In this document: in pieces, positions 46,575 to 59,705 of the stretch | Position numbering within the stretch: position 1 is the first letter of the stretch | Layout: every line of letters begins with the position of its first letter | Assembly (NCBI RefSeq): GCF_036669915.1 | Contig: NC_089318.1 | Location: 14,077,628 to 14,141,627 of the forward strand | Source: Pocillopora verrucosa | Lineage: Eukaryota; Cnidaria; Anthozoa; Scleractinia; Pocilloporidae | Length of the DNA stretch: 64,000 nt | Reading direction: 5' to 3' | Program-made: the position numbers and the translations under genes | The notes under the pieces: generated by a model | Databases searched by the model: none | Seen by the model: the letters and a program-made list of their open reading frames with translations, nothing else | Told to the model about the DNA's origin: nothing

Positions 46575-49333
46575 TTAATGATGGCTATGTATTTGGGAAA
46601 TTAAAAGAGGTGACACAATTCCAAACACCATCAAGAAAAGATCAGTCCTTTGCATTTTGTCAGACTGGCCTTGGTCGGAACTACTGTCACAATGCGTATT
46701 CATACTCATAAGTTCTGGTAGGACATGAACTGTGGAAACATAAAGAAACGTCCCCGCTGAAAACAGCGTGGCTACTCCAGTCCCCTTCACACTGGATAGT
46801 ACTTCTTTACTGCTCTGTTTGGAGTAAACGATAAGAAAAACCATCACAAATAAATGGCAATAGATTGATCTATATTCCCCAAACTATATACACATCCTAA
46901 GGTGCTCACAAAAAAGGATAATTAAACAATCTTAGACTAGAGCTTCTTAAAGTTTTCATCTCTTCCTTTATTCTTGTCACCCGTACATGTGATTTGGGGT
47001 GATATTGTAAGGAGGATTAAATGCCAATCGCTCTTATGGGTCAAAGAGTCAATGGAATTTATATCTACTTCAAACTTTGCCATAAAATGATAAAATAGCA
47101 TCATGATTATTACATTATTACCTGACTAAGACCGAAGTAAGTCACCAAAGCCATCACTGGTGCTGCTGCAGCAAACACCATAAGATGTTTACGTATTCTA
47201 GTTGTAACAAGACCCTGAGATAGAAACCCAAAATAAATAATAAATAATAAAAATCTCTTATACATGACCTATACAGCTCAATGCTCAAATAATCACGTAG
47301 ACAACATAGAGAAAGCTCATATGTGTAAAGCCAGACCATTTGACATGAGCTATAGTCTGGAATAAGTAGTCTTCTCAGGTACCGGTAAGCACTCTTGAGG
47401 TTCTGTTGCTTTGTGCTTCAGAACAGGAGATCAAAGATATAACAAAAAGTCTTCTTATAAAATTTTTTTGTACTTGTACAGCCTACCTCCCTCCCTACTA
47501 TCAAATCATGCCTTAGTGATCATAAGATTAACTACCTATCCACTGAGTTGGGTCATGCCAGATGAACTATCTCATCAGGCAGGGACCTTACTGCTCTCAG
47601 TTTGTGCCTCAAAATCTCAAGCCAAATACATGTATTTCTCATCAAGCCTGACAAAACTCAGTCAATTACAGTGTAGTGTGTCTGAAGAGCCAGGAAAAAA
47701 ACTTGAATTAAGATTTAAAATAAGGAAAATGGTGTTGAAGTAGGTTGTAAATGCATATGCATTGTGCCTTACACTGCTATTAAATAATGCACTTCCATCA
47801 GCCAATAAGACTGAACATTGGATTTTAAAAAGATTGAAAAATTTTTAAAATATTACGAGAAGGTAAAACACAATGATAGACTCACTTCATGAAGAAGAAA
47901 TGTTGATAAACCAAATGCAGCTGGTGCCTACAAAAAAAAAATAATATGACCAGAATTTAATAAACTATATGTACTGTAAATGAGCCTAGAAATGTTTCAC
48001 TATAGTCCTTGGAGACCTCACTGAGCAGAAGACCAATGATTACTTGTCATGGTAAGCAAAACTTTCCTTCCCTAAGAGGAAAAACAAATTCAACTCCACA
48101 CCAGGCAAGACTACCAAAAAACGAAAAAAAAAAAAAAACCCATACCTTATGCAACATGATAGCTAAAAACACGATTACTTCAACTTCAGTTTTTGATGTT
48201 GTCACAGCTGCACTTAGGTAACACCATCAGCTACCGAAAAAAAGGGTCATCATTAAAGGTCCACTTGAGGCTATATATTTATTTAACACTGCTGCAACAA
48301 TTTCCTGTTCTTAATCATAGATTTATTTTGGAGCAGTAAAGTAATGATAACGCCATACCTTATCATTGATACAACTAAGTATGTTGGTCAACAAACAAGC
48401 TTCACTTATCATTTGTACAGTCATGTAAAAATGTAGATGAACTTAAAAGCTGGTGCCTTGAGGGTAAGTGGTTGAAAATCAGATTTTTTTTTTAGCCACT
48501 TAGAATATAATAAATGAGAAAACAAAACAAAACTAACACTTACCTGCAGCATGAACAACTAGACCTACTGTTGCTGTGATTTTACTGTGTCTTTGTCTGC
48601 CATTTCCTTCTGGATCTACATCAAATAAAGATATAAATAATTTATTTGCAAATGAAAAAGAAAACAAAGCTGAAATCTACACATAATTATATGTAAGTAC
48701 AGAACCTTCATTGACATTCTGTTTGAGAAAGAGAAAGCAAAGACCTTTCATAAAGGCTTACAACAATGCCACTGTTAAGGTACATGGAGTAACACCATCT
48801 TTTTCCATTTCCTGATACACATTTAAAATGTATTGTGTCACATCCCACACAAAATGCAGATTCTGAAAGGAATTCCATGCAAGTTACTCACACTTTCTTC
48901 TCAAATTCTGCATTTTTTCGGACCAATATCCTAAATCAAGAGCTCCGACTAAATTCAAACGTTACTGCCATGCACGAACATGGTTTGCAAGGAAACATCC
49001 TTTCTCATCTGTGAGATAATACTGGTGAACATACAAAACGGTTTTTTTTAAGAGACTCATTGAGGAGACTGCTATACACTGGAGTTGAATAACACACACC
49101 TGATGCAGGAGGAGCATGTGAGTGGTCCCCACTGATATGATCAATCAGCAGCATGAACACGAATCCACAGCATAAGGAAAGACCAATAAATACGTCAGGT
49201 TCAACTTGAGAAATCTGGTTCTTTAGTACATCTACTTGTGTATGAGTTTCATCATGATCTGCATGAGACTGTGTTGCATCTATGTTAGTACCTGTCAAGT
49301 GCTTGTGCGGACCATGGGTATGGGAAGAGTGTC
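46575..49333 (-). pseudogene. slc39a9: SLC39A9 (ZIP9) zinc transporter, 3' six exons, with two indels and no 5' exons
   Basis: ZIP9 moves zinc into the cytosol across the plasma or Golgi membrane. Six exons are readable with GT-AG sites. They are 49100-49333 (His-rich HSSHTHGPHKHL, then FIGLSLCCGFVFMLLIDHI), 48544-48615 (SKITATVGLVVHAA), 48145-48230 (DGV and VFLAIMLHK), 47886-47927 (APAAFGLSTFLLHE), 47122-47214 ([19 protein letters not shown]) and 46575-46814 (GVATLFSAGTFLYVSTVHVL). The match to animal ZIP9 is clear along the whole stretch. In exon 48145-48230 one base is missing in the conserved DGVALG segment (ACC then TAA, near 48213) and one base is extra near 48180, so a stop falls inside the metal-binding helix. 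The exons for the first membrane helices are absent, because duplication copy 2 starts 130 bases upstream. It is either a truncated pseudogene or a gene whose 5' exons lie beyond the window. Confidence 0.85.
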
Positions 49334-49462
49334 CTTTACAAAAAAATAGAAATGAAGGTAAATGATTTAATACAATCTTTTATTCACAGACATAAATCTC
49401 ACATGATTTCCATGTTAAATGCTCTTCAACAAAGTTGCTTTTAAAGTGATTGCTTGCTTTAA

Positions 49463-51592
49463 TAGTGGTCATGCTGACTGGAAAGTAGCTTTTCACGTGA
49501 CAAATGGTCGCCTTTTAGAGTATCCAGAACTGCATGCCAAAGAAGATCAAAGTATTCGTTTGTTTCCTCTTGCAGGACGCACGCTTGTGTTTGCATCAGT
49601 AGCAGAATGTAGAGAACAATCTTATAATTAGTTTCAGATTTATTCGAAAGGCACTTGATGATTCTAAGTTTTCTTTCACCTGAGAGCGGCAGTCTAGGTA
49701 GGGATAATAACGCCTCCAATACATCTTCAGGAATGGTCACAGGTCCCTCTTGGGCAGAAAAAGTCATGACAATTGAGAGAACTTCATTCAAGATTTCTCC
49801 TTTACACATATGATTTTGACTTGATCTTGTTTTAGTAGAAAATTCATTCCAAAGTGTTTTCAATTGCCTCCTAAGGGATGGGTTTGAATCACAAAGAAGA
49901 TGCTTTTTGATGTTGAACGGCAGCTGCTCACACACGCTTAAGAATTCAACAAGATCCACATCTGATGAAGGAGCCCATGAGTTGCTAGTTGTTTCATTGA
50001 GAGTGCAATAGGTGAGCAGCTGAATCATCTCGCTCTTAGCTTCTTCTGTGCAATTCTGATGGTACACCCTTCGTAAAAATTGTAAAGTTGGTACCAGTCC
50101 ATAGGGAGGGCGTTCAAGCCAGTGCCATTGAACTGGTAGTCCTGCGGCTGCAGCTGAACTCTTCTCAATCAAGACCAATACCTCTTGACGCAAGTGAAAG
50201 GAGGTTGGAAATATCTTAGTTCGCCACCAAAACACATTTCTCCAGACCATCATCGAAGGCAACAAAGTGCGAGGAAGTTGTTCTAGGTAATTCAGTACAC
50301 TTTCAGCTGTTTCCGTATTGCTGCTTGATCCTTCATCCAAAAGGGCCAACAAGCAAGCAAGATTTCCGTAGCCTTGGTCATCAGAAAAAGCTTTTATCCA
50401 AAAATTCACGACTTTGTTGAGCAGCTCACTGTTTGGACATAGCAACAGACCTTTTAACAGGAGCGCGAGCGCTGTTTCCAAGAATCATGACTCAGTTCTT
50501 TCTTTGTGAAAGAATCCATCGAGTACTTCTCTCAAGACATCATTGGAAATAGTAATCGCTGCTAGCAACTGAAGGGATAAGGCAGCTACGTTAGGGTGGA
50601 TGCAGAAGTGATCTACATGGTTTAAAAGTATGTTCATCCTTGTCTTGTCGTTGGGCATCCTATGGTTATCGGCCTTCCTTTTCATTTCTTCTAAAACCCC
50701 CAAAAAATAGAAAATGGTACTTTGACAAGGAAAAGTGGATGCTGAATATTGGAAACCTACACCAAGAGGCTCGATTTTCTCTCCGGAAAGATCAACCGCC
50801 GCTAAAGCACATGCTGACATTCGCTGATTCCAGAAGTTTCATTCAGTTGGTTACCAAGAATGATGAAACCGTCTGTCCTTCTCGCAGTGCACCGACATAA
50901 TCGTTTGATTTGATCACATCTTTGTCGTCTACCGAGGCTAACCTTACTGTTATATCGATGACCTCGACTAGATAGTCTTCATTGCGTCTACTGTCAAGAA
51001 CCTGGAGCAGTCTGCTGAAGAAATCTTTGGTATAATTGTGTTTGCCGAGTAATATAAAGTTATCATCATAGTAAGAGTCAGCCGAAGCCTTTAACTTCCC
51101 ATCTTGAAAAATTTGTACAAGTTTCAGTAAGTTAGAAAGAACTCCCAAGGACAGGCATTTCAGGTTGGTGTCAGAAGGAAAACAGAATGCGCTCGTGTAA
51201 TAGTAAAAGCCAACTCGCTTCGACTCATCATAGGTGTAACAAAAAAGGATACAAATATCAACAAGTTTCTTGAAATTTTGCCCAAAATGTATGGAAGATT
51301 CCACCACAGAGTTTCGACATGGAGCAACAGCTAAGTTGAAAATCTGGATGTGGTAGCCTTGCAATTTCTGTACTTGTTCAAGGAAGATTCCTCGCTGTAG
51401 TTCATCTTTGAAGGGAAGTGCTACTAAGGTTGCAACGATAGTTTCTAACTCTTCTGAGAGTAGACCCGAGAGGCTGTTATTCTGCTTCAAAATCTGTTGA
51501 ATGTGACCCTGAACACTTGTAGGCGGACATAGTGTCTTGAATTCTTTCTTTTTGTCCATTGTCACCAAAGAATTATTTCTTTTCCCATTCAA
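49463..51592 (-). pseudogene. Pseudogene D: truncated duplicate of paralogue B
   Basis: Corresponds to the first 700 or so codons of paralogue B. Relative to B it has TGG to TGA near 50843 (after SSFLVTN), an 11-base deletion shortly after (near 50815, loss of NAFA with frame change), and CGA to TGA near 50483 (RTES then stop), a typical CpG transition. It also lacks the rest of exon 1 and all later exons, because the duplication ends at 49463. Beyond its end lies ZIP9 sequence, not paralogue B sequence. Confidence 0.9.
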
Positions 51593-52315
51593 ACACCCAA
51601 AGATTGCCTTCTTAGTTTGTCAATGGGCCGTGCATTACCTCTAAATTAGATTGAAAACTTTAGTATATATGATATACGTACTCGACTTAGTTGAAATCCT
51701 AAATCAAGCACATTTTGGCTGAGACAAAGGAGATGTACACGTCTACTTTTTCCTGATATCTTACACAGAGTAACCAACCGGACGTGCTAGTTTGTATAGC
51801 AGTAATATTCATTCCAAGAAACGGGTAACTCTTACCCCCTTTTGCATGAAAAGGTATCTGAGATCCAAACTCGTGTGATTATTTCTAAAGTTTAAGACCT
51901 GATAAGACTGGTTTTCCCATGTCGTCAAAATAGAACGATCTGCGATTTCACTGTTCCCGACGTTCCCTGATTTTGCTAATATATCGATGGATCGACAGAC
52001 GTCTGTCCCATTGAAATAATTGCGCACACCATTTTCAATTGTGACTCAGGGGTACTGTAGCTAAGCAACTGGAGGACTGGTAGGGAGGCAACGCTATAAC
52101 CGACTTCCTCGACCGTGAGAATCGAAGCTTTCATACACCGTGAACAAGGTTAATGATCGCCATCATCGTAAAAATCTGGGAAGGCATTGGGAAAATAGAA
52201 ACGTTTCCAATTTTCTTGATTTGTCGCCGAGACAGTGGGAGGATCTCTACAATCTCAAGTGCTCATTTGTCGAAAAAATCTGGGATGTTCGGGAAACAGT
52301 GAAATCGCCGATCGT

Positions 52316-52597
52316 CTAGGATTTTCCCGAGAAAAGATAAAAGACATCGGGCGCATAATTGTGCAAATTCTCAAAAAGCAGAGCTAGTAAAGGTTCCGTC
52401 TTCAGACGATCGAGATTTTCCTTTGTCTTCGAATTCGTCGCATCTTTTGAGGCAAGGTCAAGAAACGCACTGACAAACTGATTTTGTTTGGAGGAGTAAT
52501 ATACAGAGTTTAAAAAAACAAGGTCATAAATAATCACCGTGCCATGCACTACATCAGTGACTGGTCTGAGTTGCTCCCAACCGAGCAAACCATGCAT
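52316..52597 (-). CDS. Unassigned 93-codon ORF (copy 2)
   Basis: Counterpart of 24726-25007, same length, start and stop. Replacements include A to S in FLN(A/S)VYY and N to D in AFL(N/D)LASK. It is upstream of pseudogene D on the same strand. Function unknown, and possibly just a non-coding stretch preserved by recent duplication. Confidence 0.25.
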   Translation of the reverse strand: MHGLLGWEQLRPVTDVVHGTVIIYDLVFLNSVYYSSKQNQFVSAFLDLASKDATNSKTKENLDRLKTEPLLALLFENLHNYAPDVFYLFSGKS

Positions 52598-53481
52598 AGT
52601 TGAAGATAATATTGCTGTCTGTAATCAGATACCCTAGCCATCCGCGATCCTTGTGCGTCGGCAAATTATATTTCGTTTGAGTTATAACCTTTTCAACATT
52701 CGCTCATCAAGTAGTTTTGTGATCACAAAGCTCATAAAGCGAGAGGACCTTTTTTGAAGTCACACTTACCTCTGTTCTGTCCTAGAGCGATTGTTTTCGA
52801 GAAATTCTCGCGGAAGTGAATTACTGGGAAAGACAAACGAAAACGAGGCTTTTCATAATACCGCTGACTATGACGCGCGGTTACCCAGCTGACCGTGCGA
52901 CGCTTGTCACGGAAAAAAACCGGGAAAGGTGATTTAATACGGGTCTTGTTTATTTGGAAATGAATATTTTGTGAGGTTCTTTTAAGATGGAAAAACGCGT
53001 AAAAAGAAAATTAATTAGATCTTGTAGATAAATAACTTCATTGACCCAAAATGGATTATCCATCAAGACTGTTTAAGTTTTTGTATGTTCGTAAGATGTT
53101 ATTAATTTAACGGGCGCTATTCCTCTAGCCGTCACGATGTCTGAGATAAGCTTGTCATTTGAAATATGCTATAGTTTATGAGCGCTAATATTCAGTGGAA
53201 AAACTGCGAGAATTACGATCGCAAATCGTTAATGTCAGTAGTTTAGCACCACGTGTACAGCGAGTATTATGTTCCCAATACTGGGATTAATATTTTGATT
53301 TGATTGCTACACAGGCAGAGAACCCTGTGGGCTTGAGGCCGCGTGACATCAGTTATTTGATGCGCTGGTTGAACTCTTACATTGTTTGTAATTTGCAACG
53401 GTCGATCAAAATTTCCGCAAATCGTAACATTTCATCCCCAAAATCCGCTTAATGACAGTTAGGTAAATAAAGTTCACTTAC

Positions 53482-53713
53482 CTTGGTTTTTCTGTGTTGT
53501 CCAAAGTGATTTTGCGGGAGTTTGGGACGGTTCATTCGCCACTTTGTACTGATGCCCCTCCAAAGGCAAAGGAAAAACACAAGGCGTGCAACTTCTAGGA
53601 CTGTCTTGGCCAAAAATCTCCAGAACTTCGCAAATTTCTTCCGCTTCCAAATGCCGCTCACCTCCCAGCTTCGGGCACGTCAAAATTCGATAAACGTGTA
53701 AGAGCCAAGCCAA
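53482..53713 (-). other. Exon-like ORF with donor site (copy 2, open)
   Basis: Counterpart of 25892-26123. Here the frame stays open through PAKSLWTTQKNQ to a GTAAGT donor below 53482. It may be the better preserved version of an upstream exon, but the partner exons are not identified. Confidence 0.3.
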
Positions 53714-54254
53714 AAATCAGTGCAATTACCCGCGTCTAACCACCTCAAAAGCCTGCTCGATTTCCGGCATTCGCTCATCATCTGCCGTCGACACATGATA
53801 TATGTGGACCGAAGAGGTTGATCATAAGCCTTCGGTTAACCGTAACTAACAATTAACAAAACCGTAATTAACAAATTAATCACTAACTGGGCTCAGATTT
53901 CACCCTACCTTCCCCACGCCTGAGCTAGTTGGTACGTCTTTCGACTGACACACCAGCGTATCAAATAACTGACGTCACGCGGCCTCAAGCCCACAGAGTA
54001 GTCTGCTTATGATTGCTGCAGATAACATGTAGATGTCAACAGTATTATTCCGTTTAACATCAGCACCAGCGTGGCCAGCTTTTAAAAAGGTTTGATTTAA
54101 GTTAAAGCTCGAAGGATTATTTACCGTCTGAAGTCACCTAAATTATCAATTAAAACAAACTACGTTCTGAAATCAGTGAAATTACTTTCTTAAGTTAACT
54201 AGACCCTCGAGGAGCGTTCACTCGGGCTTCGTATCGAGCGTTTTACTTGAGCAT

Positions 54255-55364
54255 TCACCTCTGGATAGTTTGGTTTGGTATAATTGACTCTAAGCATGTC
54301 TCGCATACTGGGGCTCTATATTCATTTAAGGGGTCATCATTCTCTTCTCCATTACTATTTAATTTATCGTTTTCTCTTGCATCAAACTTCAAAGCAGGAT
54401 CACTATCTGTTGTTACATTGTTAGATGTAGCTTGTCGATGTGTATCATTATCGTCTGCATCATTTTGTAAAGTTGTGAGGTTGCTATCAATATTGTTGAT
54501 ATCAATTAGTACATCTTTGTACAATGGATTATGTACTTTGAGCCAGTTAAGAACTTGTTGTATTAACTCTGGTCGTGATGCTTCAAAATAAACTTGTCCT
54601 CCAGATTGTAACTTTCTTTTAAGCTTAATTATTATTATACAAGATCTATCAGGTTGATGAGGGAGTTGATTACATGTCTGATCACATCCTACAGGTACAT
54701 TGTATATTACACCCTTAATTTTTCTCTGTTGTCCTTTATGCACAACCCCAATCTTCTCAAATACTATTCGTTGAGCTATTCGTATTTGTTCTAGTTTTTC
54801 TAATGAAGATAGTTCTGTGGGTATTTCATCCACATACATATTATTCACTACAGCCCGACATGGTAATTTCCTTTTATGACCTTTGAGTGACATGTGTTGC
54901 ATATACACTGTTTTCCATCAAATGACTGTTGAATATTGAAATATGTTTGGCAAGGGTACTTCTCGTTTATGCATGTTATTACTGATTTCTTATAAAGTAT
55001 TCGATTACAGACAGTACATATAAAATAAGCTAAGGGCCCTCTCTTATTTTCCTCTTTAACTGGTTAATACACAATTCAACCAATCTGGCTTTCACTAATT
55101 TCTCATTGGGTCAGAAAAGTAATTCTTTCTTCTTTCCAGCATCCATAGTTGAATATTTTCTTTAATGTCTTCTAGAAACCTTTTTTTGGCAACAGGTTCC
55201 ATGCTGTCATACATATATTTTTTTTTTTGTTTTCTCATGATGTGTTTCCTTTCAATTTCAGTAATTTTAGATGAACAGCAGATAAATTGTATATCATATT
55301 CCTTAGTCTGATATTCCTGTTTATTTGGAATAATATTATTAATTTCCTCTACTAGATTATCCAC
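54255..55364 (-). mobile_element. Helitron remnant, DUF6570-type region (copy 2)
   Basis: Copy of 26654-27765. The 217-codon frame at 54255-54908 is open from MSLKGHKRKLPC through NNMYVDEIPTELSSLEKLEQ, IKGVIYNVPVGCDQTC, KLKRKLQSGG and HNPLYKDV to NEYRAPVCETCLES. The upstream frame at 55095-55364 (FLEDIKENIQLWMLERRKN) is separated from it by a 5-base insertion near 55030. No Rep or helicase domain is present. Confidence 0.65.
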
Positions 55365-55935
55365 AAAGAGTAAATACTCACAGAAAACCTCTGCCCAGAA
55401 CCACAGGCCTCTCTACCAAAAGAATACTTTGTTTAAGTTTGATACTTTAGGTAACTTGCTTTATTTGCAAAATAATTAACATCGAAGGCATCAGTATATA
55501 CACATTAGCACAACTGCCAAAATTTGTTTCAGCCAGAAACTTGTTTATTTTTTTCAATCATTAATAATCATGATGTTATCCCACTCATTGATCTGTATGG
55601 CCTTGTACAAATGTATGAAACATGTTTCTCTGTTATTTTGTTCATGGGATGCTCAAGTTCAGATTAAGTCTCCAATGATTATCGTTAGGGTCACAGCTTT
55701 GCCAAGAAACTGGGCTAAAAAAGATTGAACAGTTGGCAATACAGAAAACAATACTGAATACACCAATTGGCAACAGGTTCCATGCTGTCATACATATGTT
55801 TTTTCTGTGTTTTCTCATGATGTGTTTCCTTTCAATTTTAGTAATTTTACATGAACAACGAATAAATTGTATATCACATTCCATAGTCAGTGACATTCCT
55901 GTCTATTTTGAATAATATTAATTTACTCTACTAGA

Positions 55936-57720
55936 TTATCCACACCACGAATGTGTATTGTTCATTGCAGGTGAATGACTGTCTTCATATGTCAGAAGAG
56001 AAAACAATTGCTTAACTTTTGTATTTTGTTGATAAATACAAGCTATACAGTAACTTGAAATCCACATTAAAAATCCTGTTTTCCCAGTGGGGTTCCTTAA
56101 AATCAAGGTCTCTAAAGATATTCTGCTTTCAGTTAAATTACTTAATTCTCTGTGACTTACTTCATTAACACGTACATTTATGTTAGTGCCAAAAATTGTA
56201 AAACTGTCAGTCAGGGTAGCTGATATTAAACAGTGCTTACTCTGCATTGTATTGTTAAGCTGAGATCCATTTTCAATAATTGCATCTAAAGTATTTGAGT
56301 TCTAGAAATTACAAGGTGAAATGATTTAGTAATGTAGAATAAAGAACTACTGCAAAACAGTGGTCTTTGTGACACTTGTGTTGACCTGATATCTCTTTAA
56401 TACCTCTCTTACATTGTTACTAATTGCCACATCATATTTTGTAATGTTAGCCTTTTAGTTCAAACAGATCAGTTGCTCCATTTAACAAATAGATTCCAAG
56501 TTGCTGTACATCTCTTCAGTTATAGATCACAGATGATGTCAATATGTGGTAAGAACAAAAAAGTGGCACATGAGGCACTGATGTTCTTACCACATTTTGA
56601 CATCCTCTGTGATCTATTACTGAACAGACGCATGGCAATTTGGAATCTATTCAGTGTTTTATATAATAAAGAATTTAAAAAAAGTTTTTAATGATGGCAT
56701 CATTTATAAGTCTGTCCTCCAGTAGATCATAAGTGAGAACCAATCAGAATATGTGCATAACTGAGCTTATTATATAAATAAACTTTGAAAGTGATGCACT
56801 AAGTCGTCTGTAAATGATATATCTAATAGACCACATCCCTCAAGAGTGACTTTTGCCATAAAAATCTCTAGCATGTGAGTCAAACACTTAAAATGGCCAT
56901 CATGAGCGCAGTAACTAATACTCACAACAATACATCCAACTGTTAAAATATATAACCTATATTGTTCTGATATCAATAACTCAAATGCTCTTTTCAGGCC
57001 CATACAGTATTGATATCCCTCAATGGTAGGCTCAACATGGACATTACCAAGGTGACTTTCACTATATTCTAGCTGGTAATCTTCCTCTCATACTGTAAGC
57101 ATTGATGGTAAATCTGCTAGCAGTAAAAATGATTGTCTTGATAATTGTGACAAACTGCTATATAGTTTACTTCCAATATGCACTATTTGTTTCAATTCAT
57201 TGGGATTGCCTATTTCTTTCATATTGTGGTATATTAATGCACATAAACTCATTGCAACACATTGTTGCCCAGTGTTTTGTCCAAATACAACATCCCCTTG
57301 ACTTTATGTTATTTTTTTTGTTTTCTGGAATCCACAAGGTGCCTACAAGGAACAGGGTTTTCTCTACATCATTATAGAGCTTGTTCTTTGTACAATTGCC
57401 TCTGTGAATTACACCCTTGTACTCACTATGTGGGAAATTACACAAAAAGAACCTTAAGTATTTGAGATATTTCTTTCCATGTTTATCTCTACATGAATTG
57501 TAGACATATCTCATTGAAGAGTAAACGTTTCTTGTTCTAAAAATTGGTTTCCTTCCCATTTTTTGTACAAACCTGATTCTTGTTTTATATGAACCTTTGG
57601 TAAAGTTTCCGCACAGCCCTATACTATTGTAAAACAAATCTGTTTTCCCAATGGAAGTGTATTTTTGTCATTGTTTTCTCTGTTCAAGAACTGAATGCAT
57701 AATGTAGGATGGGGTTGTGC
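55936..57720 (-). other. Unassigned reading frames (copy 2)
   Basis: Copies of the minus-strand frames at 28320-30090: 55936-56247 (LETLILRNPTGKTGFLMW) and 57197-57637 ([20 protein letters not shown]). No domain recognised. They flank the foldback element at 56486-56652. Confidence 0.25.
56486..56652 (+). repeat. Foldback element (copy 2)
   Basis: Copy of 28890-29057. The right end is slightly changed (ggaatctattcag in place of ggaatctatttg), so the arms pair less well at the tips. Its presence at the same site in both copies shows that insertion predates the duplication. Confidence 0.8.
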
Positions 57721-58073
57721 GGAAATTTTACCGTACCTTTTTTTCATGTTGCATTATTTTTAATAACATCATGGAATTTCATTGACTTTGGTACGTTTTT
57801 AATTAAACGGCTCCGTACATAACTCTGCAGTTTTCAAATTTTCTTAGAGACACGTTTTAACATCCTCACTGGTACTCTGCTTGGTTCACGATCACGTTTA
57901 TAGCCATGGCATTCACACACAACACGAGTACGATTACAATATACAGACTTTGCACAACGAGATCTGAATTGTTGTACTTTTATTGACACTGTAAAATCCT
58001 TATGTTCATGTACATTGGTCATATTGACAACTTTTTCTAGTATATCACAATCATCAAGAGTATTCATCATGTC

Positions 58074-58706
58074 TTATACAAAGAACACACAACCCCATGT
58101 GGAGAGCAAACCAACATTCACGATCGCTTGTACAATAATAATACTGATTGTGTAAGAAATACCAAATCGTACTTTACTAGTATTGAACCCAATAAAAACC
58201 AGTAACAGAAACAGGATATTTAACGGAAGAGTTAAGCTTAGATATTCAACCTTGCTATTCAAGTTGCTTACGTCAGTATCCTTATCCAATTCGCTGTCGT
58301 TAGCGCCATCTTCGAAGTTGTGTTCACGAACTTTCTTGATTTTTTCAGCAAGCGAGGTGTTCATCTCAGCATCATAGTTCGTTGTTAAATCGGCTGTCAC
58401 AGTTTTGCTAGTATTTTCGAAGTTTGAACTCACATATGGCTCATTTGTTATCGCGTAAGAACTAGTATAAACTTTGCACATTTGGCTAGCTTTCAAGCTA
58501 GAGAGTCTGTGGACCGGCCCATTCTGAAAACGCTCGACATCATTTAGTGTGGGCCTACCACGAATAGCGTATGCATACGTATGCGAGATGAGCGCATGAG
58601 ACAGGAATCTTTGCAGAGCGGACTTCGTAACACACAGCATTTCGTAAACTGATTTATGTTGATTACGAAGAGCGAGCACATGATAAGACAAGTGCAAGAC
58701 TCTCAT
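58074..58706 (-). CDS. Unassigned 210-codon ORF with two C-terminal membrane helices
   Basis: Open here, broken in copy 1 (30459-31019). The first half is polar. Two hydrophobic stretches follow near the end ([19 protein letters not shown] and [20 protein letters not shown]). An acidic segment [14 protein letters not shown] precedes them. There is no recognised family and no neighbour that explains it. A chance frame or an exon of a membrane protein are both possible. Confidence 0.35.
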   Translation of the reverse strand: MRVLHLSYHVLALRNQHKSVYEMLCVTKSALQRFLSHALISHTYAYAIRGRPTLNDVERFQNGPVHRLSSLKASQMCKVYTSSYAITNEPYVSSNFENTSKTVTADLTTNYDAEMNTSLAEKIKKVREHNFEDGANDSELDKDTDVSNLNSKVEYLSLTLPLNILFLLLVFIGFNTSKVRFGISYTISIIIVQAIVNVGLLSTWGCVFFV

Positions 58707-58782
58707 CCCCAGCTTCCGCGGTTTACGCGAAGAATGCCTGGGACCATGACCCCTCTTTTAGCGCCTAAGAAAGGCCTGCATT

Positions 58783-58910
58783 TTAAGACTCAGGCTTTCC
58801 TGCGGAAGCCCAAGTAAGCATCTCCAGAAATGTCCATCAGGATGGTACTTAAGACAAGCTTTAAGAAAAAAATCGATCAATCAGAAGAACAAAATTTAGG
58901 TACACCGTAG
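58783..58910. other. About 130 bases present only in copy 2
   Basis: Copy 1 joins ggcctgcattt directly to actgtgatg near 31155. Copy 2 has about 130 extra bases starting taagactcagg. Nothing is encoded. It could be a deletion in copy 1 or an insertion here. Confidence 0.6.
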
Positions 58911-59698
58911 CTGTACTGTGATGTCTTTAAACGATACAATAGAGACGATTTTTTCGTTATTTACGATTTCTGAGGACTTTGCATACTAAGGATCTCAAAC
59001 AAGCCGGACGGAACGCCATATCAATAAGGTTCTGGGTGTCCTTGTAATTCGAAGGCGTAGAGTTGAAAAGAAATATTCTTCTCAATTTGGTTTCTTCAGC
59101 TTTGATGCATGCGTGTACGATTGTATTTAAAAATGATAAAAAATGACAATAACATCGAGAATACATTTACAATAGGAGTTAGAATCAGGAGGTACTACAA
59201 ATATTAACTTATGGGATTTAAATTCAATGATGCATCTGCAGGGGAAGATTTTCTCGTATCTCTAAGGACTTGAGTATCCCTCTTCTTTCAAACTCGGGTT
59301 TTACAAGCACTAGTTCTATTTTTGCGACTTAAACCATGATTTTTGTGTATAATCATGATCAGGGAATTATGTAAAATATGGCAAACATAAGCTTGAAAGG
59401 TTAACAAGAATATAGAGCAATCTAAGGAATAATCCCGTTTGGCTTTCGGAAGGAAATAAATATTTTTTTTCAATGTCCTATTCATCAATCGAATACACCT
59501 TCTACAAACACATAACTTGTACTTTTTTGTGCGCAAAATCTAAAACTATCGTAAGCATTATGTTTATTTTCCACTTGGGATAATGGACCAAATCGTTTGA
59601 ATTGTTATGCATTAGCATCAAAATTGAAAATTCTTTGACCTTTCTATTATTAAGATCTCAGTAACCAAGGTAAGGTCCCTAATTCAGTCTTCAACAAG

Positions 59699-59705
59699 CA
59701 ATTAG
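59699..59705 (+). repeat. Left target-site duplication CAATTAG of the LINE
   Basis: Seven bases directly before the LINE fragment, repeated at 60852-60858. Copy 1 has a single caattag in the empty site (near 33173). Confidence 0.85.
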
